The notes beneath the pieces are model-generated. The model was not told the origin of the DNA. It ran no database searches and worked only from the letters and a program-made list of their open reading frames with translations. From Symbiodinium kawagutii (Eukaryota > Sar > Dinophyceae > Suessiales > Symbiodiniaceae), in contig VSDK01022183.1 of the NCBI GenBank assembly GCA_009767595.1, forward strand, positions 433,831 to 497,830: a DNA stretch of 64,000 bases, in the 5' to 3' direction. Position numbers and translations under genes: made by a program. Positions 34,701 to 41,099 of this stretch are shown here, one piece after another (within the stretch, counting starts at the first letter, position 1; every line of letters starts with the position of its first letter).

Positions 34701-37700
34701 GCTTCAACACTCGGGATAAATTGGCCTTCCCGGCGTAGAACTCCAGGGCGTCAAAGGTCTGGCACCGGGGCCAGACGCATCACCATGTATAGTGGAGGGC
34801 AAGCTACATTTCACACTGGTGTTTATGCAAGCGCTATATCAATGTTTGAGATCTTAATGCTAAATCTTTATTAAACCAGCCAGCTACCACGTTTTGGCCA
34901 GCCCGGTTGCATAGCCTCGCCAAAGTCGAGGCTTGAAGTCCAAAGAACGCAAAGGATGCATGACGCAAGCACCTTGGAGGTCAGCGGGGTCGATTCAAGC
35001 TGGAAACGTTCAGGCTGATACACAGTGTTCCACCACAACATGAACATATGTAAAATTGACCCATTCAATGAAGGATATATATAGACTTAGTTTCGTACCT
35101 TGGGGGCTCTCAGTAGCATCAGGCGGTACATGAGCGCATCTAGGTCGACTCGGTCGGTTCCAGGCATCACCAAAATATAGGGTTTACACTCCGGGATCTA
35201 AGCAAATACCCAAAACAGCTGCGGAGCATAATCAATTATTCGCGGATGATTGTCCAGCTCTTGCCTTCTCAATGCGTGTGGCATTTTGGAATTTCCCAAA
35301 CCCTTATCTTCACAACCATGATTCAAGATGGCATCACAGAGCGAATGCAGAATTGCAAGCAAAAGAAGACTGGTAATCAAGCCGGCAGTTCGGGCTTTCT
35401 TGTTGAACTTGCTTCTGACTTTGAACAAGCCCCGGCTCCGGCTCCCGCGCCAAGCAGGCATCTTGGTCCAAAGGATGCCTGCCAGGAGCGCTGATGTTTG
35501 GCAAGGGACATGCTGGAGGATGATGGGAGACCTGTATAGATATGGGGGCTCGATGGTAAACAGTTTCACATATATAATCATTTCAATTAAGTGGTGGAAC
35601 TTTACAACCTCGATCGTTCAGATGATAAGCCAATGCCACCTGATCAGAACACGCTCCCAACTAATTTTGAGACGGATGCGGATTGATCAGTCGTCGACGC
35701 TGCAAGCTTTCTACACCTCCCCATGCATACAGGAACCCATCTAAAAGCAATTTCGATATGGTTTGCCGTTTTCATTTGTTGAGGTTTCAGCTGAGATTTT
35801 CAAAACTGTGATGGTTCTGAAACCGTTTCTTGGTTTGTATATAGAGCGGGTTCTCTGTATTCCCCTTGGTGTCCTCAAGGTACGCAGGGTGGAACGACTG
35901 TAATCTTCAAATCTGATTCGCCATGAAAGTTGAAGAAGATATGTCAACCTTCGACAATCAAAATCAGCCCTTTGGACTGTGTGGCATTGGAGGCCTATGC
36001 TACGCCTTGTCAGCTATATCGTTAGTGACTTCAAGGCAAATCGTTCAGCTCAGTATTTGCAAAGAAAAAGAGAGAAAGGGCGCCATTGGTCTTAAGGCGC
36101 TGAACTTCCTCGCCATTCTTCTCGTAGCCATCCTTCTCGGCGTCAATTCCCAAAGCCTTGGATGCAAACCCATGGGTATTTATATAGAGGGTTACAGGAT
36201 ACATGATAAGGGCTGAAGGAAAGGCCACACATGGCAAGATAGAATCACCAGTAAAATAGAGGAAGCAGAGATCAGCGCGTAATTTCCCAAACATGGACAT
36301 TAACAATATGATACTTTTGTTTTAACAAGTAACCGCAAGATTCGCGCAGCGAAGAGCGATTGCGAGCTTGAATCGTCTAGGGGCACTCGATGCATTGAAG
36401 GTAAACGTGTGGATGTCTTTCCACCCATCCTCTTCATGGTCCCAAACCTTCACACCACAACCGTTCCTGGTCCAGTAAGGCATGAGCTTTGTGTATTCCA
36501 ATTCTGACAAGGCATCCCAAATTGCGCTCCTCAGTTTCTTTTCGTCACGCTCAAGTTCTTCTGGGAATTGCTTCGCGAAGTCCATGAGGCTAGTGACCAA
36601 AGTGTTGCTTCTCAAGGGGTCCAAAGGCAAATTGGAACCTGGAATTCGGGTTTTTCTGCCTCTCTTGGCTGGCTTTGCTGCTGTCTTTGGCGCTTTGCTT
36701 TTTGCTTTGGGGGAAACCTTTGGGGCAGCCTTTGCTTTGGCCTTGGCCTTGCTTTTGGCTTTTGGCGCGGGCTTGGGGTCGGAATCAGGCTGCTTTCCTC
36801 GCCTTCTTTTTGGGCGGGGCTCGGCTGTGGTTGGAACATCGGGCTCAACATCCTCCTTATCCTTCGTTGCTCCTGGCTTCTTAGGTGAACCAGAATTTGC
36901 CTTGGTCAAAATCTGTCTCTTCTTGGATTTCTTGGCGGGCGCATGTTGCTTGCTCTTGGGTTTCTTTCCTTTCTTTCCCTTACTCTTTCTTTTACCTCCT
37001 TTCTTGCCTCCGTTCTTGCCTTTCCCTTTCTTGCTCTGCTTGATTCTCAACTGGTCATCCCTTGAGACGAAACCATCCTCATCATCATCCTGGTCAGGGA
37101 TAGAATTCACAAAGACACACGCGTATACAATTCCACACATTTGATTATATACTTAATGAACCTGTTGTATATAGACTTCACGTTTTTAAACCTTAGATCG
37201 CTAGGCCTGGAGATGTTTGAAGTTTTCAGTTATGCCCCCAACTTGTTAAAACCCATCTTGAAGCCTTCAGCTCCTGTGCAGGAGTGGAAGGCGCAGGAGT
37301 GGGAAGCACATCTGCAGGAGGACTGGTAGTAGGGGATTCTTTGGGCAATGTTTGGCGCTGATATTGGGCACGTCGATCCTCTGAAGTGAGATCAACAGAT
37401 GAAGATGCCATTGGGGAAGGGGCTGCTCCTTCAACAGCCTCGTCAAACTGCTGCGTGGTCATGGGCAAGGTCTCAGTCATGTCCGTAGCCAACCCACCTG
37501 ACGGTACGAGGTGAATTTGGACATTGGACTCAGTTTTGCCAATTTCACCAGATAAATATTAAGTGGACAAAACATAGATTGGATCATCCGGTGATCTATA
37601 ATCTTGACGCCCATTGATCTTCATCACCGTTTGAAATATGTATATGGCGTGCGTGTGCAGCCACAGCCTGCAGGAGCTTCACTTGATGCTTCAGGCACAG

Positions 37701-39749
37701 CGCTGGGTTTGGACACGGCAATCTCAGCCTTACGGCGACGAATCCTTAGAGCGGGAAGTTCTGTCCGATGTTGGACCTGTGATTATGCCATGCTCGCCTA
37801 GAAGACATGTCCTATATTAACATGAAAGTACACGGAAGAGGATTTGTAGAGATCGATCAAGACTGGAGGAATTGTTCATGATCATAATGCATGAGCCAGT
37901 GGGATTGAGACTGCGTGTCACTAAGCCCTGTACTCCTCCAATCGCTTCTTTGCAGCTTCCAGCTTGGCAAGATCTGCTCCTGGGGAAAAAGAAAATATCA
38001 TAACAACATGCATGAATTGGGCCTATATATAAAGGGAAATCTTTATATAAACTCTGATACTGTCATGAACAACATTGCTGAAAGATAGCGTGAATGCCAC
38101 ACAACCCTCCATCCTGAAGTACCGGTGGATCCATTTGGTGGGTTGCCGGCGGGAGCAGGCTTTGCAGTTGGCGCAGCAGCTGAAGCAGCAGAGGCAGGAG
38201 TGCCAGCTGGCGCTGGCTCACTGGCCGTCTCTACCGTAGCAGCTTCTTCTGCTTCAGGGCCTTCCAATTCACCGTCATCATCATATTCATCATCATCTGG
38301 AAAGTCCTGAGGGAAAACCCGTGCTGAAACGATCCCTTTTTGCGGGCTGACATCATTGAGTGTGGTCTGGGATCCTATTAATGGTTCAAGTTATGAAGCA
38401 GCTTGTTCAGAACGTTACGTTTCCGATGCAGTACAACCATGGTAAAAAAATTGCAGTGAGGCCTGCATGATAGGGGAGGAGATTTCAATCAGCTGCACGC
38501 CTTGCTGCCGTAGGAACCTGAGCGCGCTGCCAACTTCTCTTCCTGCTTTTTGTTGATCTCCTCGCAAAGGTCCTGGGCGAAGAAGGATCGAGATGAGGGG
38601 GACTGGGAGCCGGGTAATTCACATGATCCAAATTAATCTCATTTGCTTTAATCTTATATAACCTGATCGTTTATTTTTCCAAATATAAAAATTGCAGGAG
38701 CATCTATGATGTTGAGGAAGGGCACAATGCTCACAAACCCAAAGGATCACAAAGGGTTGAGCTGCTCGATGCTGAGATGTTGTGGACCAATCCCTTCTAC
38801 CCCAAGCCCATCTTTTTATATAGCTTGATGCATTGCAAAAAAAATATAACCCGCCAGCACCCCATTCCACAGTGTCTCCTCCAACATGGGGTCCAAGATC
38901 AAGACCAGCTCTTGAAACCTTTTGTCCTTAAGCTGCCAGGTGACAAGGGAGCGCGCCGGGTAGCCAAATAGAACACATGAACACCCCTCAGATCAGTCCA
39001 TCCTTAACAAACAGTGATCAACTATATATGGGTGGGCTATTTTTCCATGACCAATTTCAAGCCCCACAAGCCAACAATCACCAGTGTAAGAACCCAAACA
39101 ACCACCATAGCAACCACGACCGCCATGACAACCACAACAGCAGCGTTCACAACTTTCAGAAAGCTATCAAAACAAATGTGCTATATAAGAACAACCACTT
39201 GATTGATTTCAAAAAAATTGGTGACGAACCACAGCAACCTCTATACACCCAAGCCACCCAGAAATGTGTTGGCCAACAAAAACAAAATCAATGACAGCGA
39301 TGGAGACAAAAAACACACTCATATATAAATTATAGTCGAGGGTCAGTGCTCGGTTTCTTCTTTCTGGCTTTCATCTTCACCAGGCCAACGAATTTCCTGG
39401 TCAACCAACTATCATGGATCACCTGGTCATCATCGACAGATTTGCTACATGTTCTGTAGAGGGAGGCTATCTCCTGCCGCAGCGGATCAACTAGCGGTTG
39501 TGGCCTTCCATCTGCCTCCGCCATGCGAACCAATAGTGGGTGCAGGAAAGCATGGATGTGTGGCACAACTGCCGTCTTGACGCACTCGGAAATATCATGT
39601 GCAAATAGCACAGTGCCATCACGACGTAGATGATCACGGATCTCCTTGAATTTCTCCCACTCAGCACTGATGCCGCTAATGGGCAGCCCTTTCTCGGCTG
39701 CATCAATGGAACCCATGATGCTTGTCAAGCGCCGGTAGGCTACCAAACA
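28593..39749 (-). CDS. upstream minus-strand multi-exon gene, methyltransferase-like
   Basis: About 25 minus-strand exons, listed separately. From 5' to 3' they give: a 5' helical segment; acidic and Pro/Ala-rich linkers; a very basic Lys/Ala-rich segment; an MPYWTRNGCGVKVW module; a block of spliced exons with DNA methyltransferase-like motifs I, IV and VI; Glu/Gln-rich coiled stretches; two conserved-looking modules (WQEKLREAAKARLRRMM and WVDEQWLTEKELKDDFKW); and a basic C-terminal tail ending at a TAG near 28593. Splice phases agree across exons 35099-32806 and across most from 31688 to 29580. Donors are GT, GC and GA. From memory this family is hugely expanded in dinoflagellates and uncharacterised. 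The true start codon was not found. Confidence 0.6.
29184..29260 (-). CDS. exon, helical segment
   Basis: 77 bp between acceptor TGACCTTAG and donor GTGAAT. It reads YLKALQTSLTNLDAEYDKCH, then AVYSS. Heptad-like spacing suggests a helix continuing the preceding exon. Confidence 0.6.
29320..29488 (-). CDS. exon, helical segment
   Basis: After acceptor CCCCTGGCCAG the frame reads TSKKLKRFLDSLLQKSGKLR, then SLARDLKEHYSGVDSSQ and SLSAFYLEHILCAQGS. It is strongly amphipathic. The frame stays open to about 29270; a GTTGGC donor at about 29319 is my best guess. Confidence 0.6.
29580..29729 (-). CDS. exon, Ala/Asp-rich linker
   Basis: Exactly 50 codons, phase 0 at both ends, between acceptor TTGCCATTGCAG and donor GTTTCA. 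It reads ADKAPELDDDAFAGLDRMDA, then RLDADKVAAANGSAGG and ends QEQEAGNS. Low-complexity and acidic, probably disordered. Confidence 0.7.
29821..29941 (-). CDS. exon, charged helix
   Basis: 121 bp between acceptor CATTTGGAG and donor GTATAT. It reads KNQYDGADEYLVVLSEKG, then QREEAREQEEIQRKIGKAQ. The second half is a clear coiled-coil-like Glu/Gln/Arg run. It needs two bases from the previous exon, so a short exon between it and 30172 is probably missed. Confidence 0.6.
30172..30332 (-). CDS. exon
   Basis: 161 bp between acceptor TGTGTTAG and donor GTGAGG. Its first two bases complete the codon begun by the exon at 30378, giving 53 full codons: QLRTANAQTESLSCTELL, then NFTSFSKVFSSSSDNRLRA and ACEAKKETH. 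The phase match with its neighbour supports both borders. Confidence 0.7.
30378..30501 (-). CDS. exon with KIWVDEQWLTEKELKDDFKW module, GA donor
   Basis: Acceptor CGGATCCAG. It reads EAFINMLEVVIKKKNKKK, then IWVDEQWLTEKELKDDFKW and TPNL, and ends in phase 1 at CTTG|GATAAA. No GT is available, and a GA donor gives exact phase agreement with the exon at 30332. GA donors are known in dinoflagellates. The KKKNKKK run and Trp-rich core recall, from memory, a conserved element of the expanded family. Confidence 0.7.
30606..30791 (-). CDS. exon, basic helical module
   Basis: 186 bp, exactly 62 codons, phase 0 at both ends (acceptor TGTTTACAG, donor GTATAT). It reads ICATWQEKLREAAKARLRRM, then NVPAWVQEQWKSHDQNYMAQ and LLMDANWDKDCM. 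Amphipathic and basic, a possible nucleic-acid-binding helix bundle. No named domain. Confidence 0.75.
30833..30922 (-). CDS. exon, Pro/Ala linker
   Basis: 90 bp, 30 codons, phase 0 at both ends, between acceptor TTTATCTTTTTCAG and donor GTATCA. It reads ESDAATAAPSQSGAPRPSAP, then ARVRTRKERY. A low-complexity linker leading into the basic module at 30791. Confidence 0.75.
31126..31185 (-). CDS. exon, linker
   Basis: 60 bp, 20 codons (EDGGVDARPVATPARADNDG), acceptor ATTCTGGCAG, donor GTTGGA. Phase 0, as for the neighbouring linker exons. Confidence 0.55.
31368..31448 (-). CDS. exon, linker
   Basis: 81 bp, 27 codons, phase 0 at both ends, between acceptor ATTGCGTTGCAG and donor GTTCAG. It reads ATFDQLVGISDQPAPAPVEA, then ADAPKAW. 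Confidence 0.7.
31596..31688 (-). CDS. exon, acidic linker
   Basis: 93 bp, 31 codons, phase 0 at both ends, between acceptor CACACCCAG and donor GTGTAA. It reads AVDLEAVPTPSQVAEAET, then QEAKSWERAVKWT. Confidence 0.7.
31794..31827 (-). CDS. micro-exon
   Basis: 34 bp between acceptor CTCGGCGCAG and donor GTGATG. It reads EMEEQARRTTH and leaves one base over. It continues the Glu/Gln-rich helix of the next exon upstream. Confidence 0.55.
31990..32081 (-). CDS. exon, Glu/Gln-rich coiled stretch, GC donor
   Basis: The frame reads TLAEGANHVSAEAAVLEQ, then EEEELQRQIQ up to CAG|GCTGGG, a GC-type donor. The acceptor is either GTGGAG or GTTGGCAG. The frame choice rests on its acidic coiled-coil composition matching the neighbours. 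Confidence 0.5.
32395..32545 (+). repeat. CTACGGGTTTT array within a presumed intron
   Basis: About ten copies of CTACGGGTT(TT) at irregular 10-11 bp spacing, interrupted by GAAAAACCTGGTTTTTCCG, which is the inverted form of the AACCAGGTTTTT repeats at 24.85 and 40.35 kb. A related fragment (GTCTACGGGTTTACGG) lies at 13321. Confidence 0.8.
32806..33034 (-). CDS. exon following the methyltransferase-like block
   Basis: 229 bp between acceptor CGAGCTAAG and donor GTTCTG. Its first base completes a Glu codon from the exon at 33456. It reads EYTVQFGRAIADLYDDLVAT, then PEGMPQLPSSCPLPPAQL and DLQKVFQYLRRGKGLKI. The EYT-QFG-AIADLYDD opening matches, from memory, the element that follows the methyltransferase-like core in the family. 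It ends in phase 0. Confidence 0.75.
33456..33701 (-). CDS. exon with YCSQTPKRHFGYCNS motif, GA donor
   Basis: 246 bp: one base completing a codon, 81 codons and two bases over. The acceptor is TATGTTAG and the donor ACAGA|GATCCT (GA type); both phases agree with the neighbours. It reads RAPIATQVHKVSWWMAHYCS, then QTPKRHFGYCNSPYIRFLDK, KTTGKVCYKGTAALKKTE. The block W-W-M-x-x-Y-x-S-x-T-P-K-R followed by S-N/N-S and L-D-K-G is the most recognisable signature of the expanded family (from memory). Confidence 0.8.
33779..33955 (-). CDS. exon with LEQP motif (methyltransferase motif VI-like)
   Basis: 177 bp between acceptor CCCTGCAAAG and donor GTTTAA, with both phases consistent. It reads RFANLHRTIYLMMLAVALGG, then CFALEQPGNSNLEFYPMF and LEFLRLLYQNRGATAVLHLN. 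In C5 cytosine methyltransferases motif VI is ENP/ENV at the end of a strand; the strand-like MMLAVALGGCFAL followed by EQP fits that place. Confidence 0.75.
34262..34402 (-). CDS. exon with CASW motif (methyltransferase motif IV-like)
   Basis: 141 bp from acceptor TCTCATCTAAG. Its first base completes the Trp codon of the exon at 34571. It reads VALACLLRCRFGRFLAFFAI, then KCASWTTINAGTSKRC and GHDSY. In C5 methyltransferases motif IV is a strand followed by PPC with the catalytic Cys; here it is AFFAIKCASW. The donor is GTCTGT at 34261, or possibly a GTTTCC further on. The frame stays open past the first donor into a stretch resembling the start of the next exon. Confidence 0.75.
34571..34758 (-). 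CDS. exon with FYAGKA motif (methyltransferase motif I-like)
   Basis: 188 bp between acceptor CCGGTGCCAG and donor GTACAA. It starts in phase 0 and reads TFDALEFYAGKANLSRVLKL, then SGMRVGSLDMKYEIPTDRD and MDILSTSGFATLVQEW. The strand-F-x-A-G-x-A...helix...LD order is that of the SAM-binding motif I and the acidic end of the second strand in DNA methyltransferases (F-A-G-x-G there). The second Gly is replaced by Lys-Ala here. Confidence 0.8.
34973..35014 (-). CDS. micro-exon
   Basis: 42 bp, 14 codons (PERFQLESTPLTSK), phase 0 at both ends, acceptor GTGTATCAG, donor GTGCTT. It lies directly between two other phase-0 exons. Confidence 0.7.
35099..35197 (-). CDS. exon
   Basis: 99 bp, exactly 33 codons, phase 0 at both ends, acceptor TATTTGCTTAG, donor GTACGA. 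It reads IPECKPYILVMPGTDRVDLD, then ALMYRLMLLRAPK. Probably the strand-helix lead-in to the methyltransferase-like core. Confidence 0.75.
35378..35478 (-). CDS. exon, basic segment (frame uncertain)
   Basis: After acceptor CTCCTGGCAG one frame reads ILWTKMPAWRGSRSRGLFKV, then RSKFNKKARTA up to a GC-type donor. A second frame (HPLDQDACLAREPEPG...) is also open. Both give a plausible linker. The first is preferred because it can end at the GC donor. Confidence 0.4.
35840..35897 (-). CDS. possible exon
   Basis: After acceptor GATTACAG the frame reads SFHPAYLEDTKGNTENPL. The donor is not clear. It sits between better-supported exons. Confidence 0.4.
36080..36156 (-). CDS. exon
   Basis: After acceptor GCATCCAAG, phase 0: ALGIDAEKDGYEKNGEEVQR, then LKTNG. 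A hydrophilic, helical-looking segment. The 3' border is approximate; GA or GC donors are possible. Confidence 0.55.
36334..37089 (-). CDS. large exon: basic Lys/Ala-rich region plus MPYWTRNGCGVKVW module
   Basis: 756 bp between acceptor CCCTGACCAG and donor GTTACT. It begins DDDEDGFVSRDDQLRIKQ, then has about 130 residues of Lys/Gly/Ser/Ala/Pro repeats (KGKGKNGGKKGGKRKSKGKK and the like), comparable in composition to histone H1 tails or eukaryotic nucleic-acid-binding linkers. It ends in a globular-looking module: SLMDFAKQFPEELERDEKK, then LMPYWTRNGCGVKVWDHEED and FKLAIALRCANLAV. The basic region suggests binding to DNA or RNA. From memory the YWTR...GVK module is a hallmark of the expanded family. 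Confidence 0.75.
37255..37497 (-). CDS. exon, Pro/Thr/Ser-rich linker
   Basis: After acceptor GTACCGTCAG the frame reads GLATDMTETLPMTTQQFDEA, then SSSVDLTSEDRRAQYQRQ and LPTPAPSTPAQELKAS. The 3' border is either a GA or a GT donor near 37255. Confidence 0.6.
37668..37776 (-). CDS. exon, GC donor
   Basis: 109 bp between acceptor ATAATCACAG and GC donor (CAG|GCTGTG). Phase 0 start: VQHRTELPALRIRRRKAEIA, then VSKPSAVPEASSEAPA. It has a short basic helix and a Pro/Ser/Ala tail. Confidence 0.6.
37934..37979 (-). CDS. micro-exon, charged helix
   Basis: 46 bp after a strong acceptor (TTTTCTTTTTCCCCAG), with donor GTACAG. It reads ADLAKLEAAKKRLEE, a perfect amphipathic helix. Confidence 0.6.
38113..38306 (-). 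CDS. exon, acidic then Ala/Pro-rich linker
   Basis: After acceptor TTTTCCCTCAG the frame reads DFPDDDEYDDDGELEGPEAE, then EAATVETASEPAPAGTPA and PAGNPPNGSTGTS. The right border is TCAG|GATGG (GA donor), or a GT a few bases on. Entirely low-complexity. Confidence 0.6.
38518..38572 (-). CDS. micro-exon
   Basis: 55 bp between acceptor TTCGCCCAG and donor GTTCCT. Phase 0 start: DLCEEINKKQEEKLAARS. Charged and helical. Confidence 0.6.
38851..38986 (-). CDS. exon
   Basis: Frame from acceptor GATCTGAG to donor GTTATA. It reads GYPARSLVTWQLKDKRFQEL, then VLILDPMLEETLWNGVLA. A globular-looking alternation of hydrophobic and charged residues. The acceptor could also lie a little downstream. Confidence 0.6.
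39333..39749 (-). CDS. 5'-most clear exon of the minus-strand gene
   Basis: After acceptor GGTGGCTTGCAG, open for about 139 codons. It reads CLVAYRRLTSIMGSIDAAEK, then ISAEWEKFKEIRDHLRRDG, ECVKTAVVPHIHAFLHPLLV and ends in a basic KMKARKKKPSTDPRL before a TAA. A GTGAAG inside could be the true donor. Helical and unrecognised. The start codon must lie further upstream on the minus strand, beyond 39749. Confidence 0.6.
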
Positions 39750-39984
39750 CTGCAAGCCACCAATCTAGCCAACATACAAGGGTTTGAGCCAAAGGCTCTA
39801 TATATACCGCACCAAAGTTTGCATGATCCAAGGATGGAAGATACCATATATATTTCGGAGGCATGTAAAATACCTTTACTTATGATCTTGTGTGACCCCC
39901 ATGTGTCCACAGTCTCAGATTAATGGTCCCCATGGCAGCCAACTTCGATCGCAGGACAGTCGGCTAGCCGCGCCTGCGTGTGAG

Positions 39985-40046
39985 TGATCGCCACGGCACC
40001 CATGAAGAAAAGCAGGGGTCGCCGCAAACTCTTGCGGATGCTGCAG
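39985..40046 (+). CDS. possible plus-strand exon beyond the minus-strand block
   Basis: GC-rich island. It reads IATAPMKKSRGRRKLLRMLQ up to a GTGATG donor at 40047. The acceptor (GTGTGAG) is weak. If real, the plus-strand gene resumes here after the minus-strand block. The minus strand is also partly open, so the strand is uncertain. Confidence 0.35.
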
Positions 40047-40324
40047 GTGATGGTGCTTTGGAAACCATTTTAAGGAGTTAGTCTTGATTGGGGTATAGAC
40101 CATAGGTGGATAGAATTTAAAAAGCATAGATGGTGCAACCCAGGCCATCTTTGAAGATGAGTGAAGATGGTTGAAGACTGCTGAATTGATCAATGATATG
40201 AAAACGTGATTGAATGATAAGTCTGAAACAAGCTAAACGGTTCTGATCGAGCCATTAGCCCTGGCTCTTTGAGCCACTGCAGCCTCTTGTGTTGATCTTT
40301 CTCCAAGAATTCTTACTTATATGG

Positions 40325-40445
40325 TCAAAAACATAGGTTCTTGGAAAAAACCAGGTTTTTCCGAGAAGAACCAGGTTCTTGGATGTGAGAGTCTGAAAAG
40401 CCGGGTTCTTGATTCAGAACCGACAAATTTGTAGGTTCTTGGCTC
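40325..40445 (+). repeat. AACCAGGTTTTT repeat, right border of the minus-strand block
   Basis: AACATAGGTTCTTGGAAAAA, then ACCAGGTTTTTCCGAGAAG, AACCAGGTTCTTGG and GTAGGTTCTTGG: several diverged copies of a ~13-bp unit. It shares orientation and wording with 24825-24897. Confidence 0.6.
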
Positions 40446-41019
40446 TCTAGGTATATATATATTGTTACATATCTATTCAGAAAAAAAACACCACATACTT
40501 GATTGCATTGGTTATCATTGTTTTGAACCTCGCGGAGCTGATTAAGTCAACAACCAAAAACAATAATCTACGGCAGAACTGTGTCATTTACGGTCAGAAC
40601 AGTGATATTCAATCAAGAAAAACATTCATCATTTCGTCTCTGACATCGCTTAGTAGGGCCTTAGTAGGGTGCAGACCCCATTTTTCTGTGATGAAAGGGT
40701 CAGTATCATCACTTATTGTTTACCACTACCTCTTGTACAACTATCATGAACCATCATTGGCTTAACCTAATCATACCCCACGATAAGTCAACCATCATTT
40801 ACCGTCATTTACCATCATGAAACCATCATCAATCATCACCATCACCAATCACCAACATCATCAACCATCACTACCATCAACCATCACCACCAACCACCAT
40901 CATCACTGATCACCATAATCACCACCATCCTTAACCCTTCATCTTCGAAAGCCATCGTTGCGCACCGTCCTTCACCACCGCAACGCCGTTGCGGCACCGT
41001 GGCGGCTTCGTTTCCGCAG

Positions 41020-41086
41020 GCCGATAGCCTCCGCGACGAGGTGAAGAAACGGGAACGCGAGCTCCGCGAAGAGGCGGCGAAAAATG
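41020..41086 (+). CDS. plus-strand exon, coiled-coil
   Basis: 67 bp after acceptor TTTCCGCAG, with donor GTGCTG. It reads ADSLRDEVKKRERELREE, then AAKN, a clear heptad-type charged helix. Its GC content contrasts sharply with the flanks. Phase 1 end. Confidence 0.6.
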
Positions 41087-41099
41087 GTGCTGGTTATCC

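Noticed and set aside
36482..37144. 220-codon plus-strand frame rich in Leu and Phe
   Set aside because: It is the complement of the Lys/Ala-rich minus-strand exon; Lys codons (AAG/AAA) read as Leu/Phe on the other strand.
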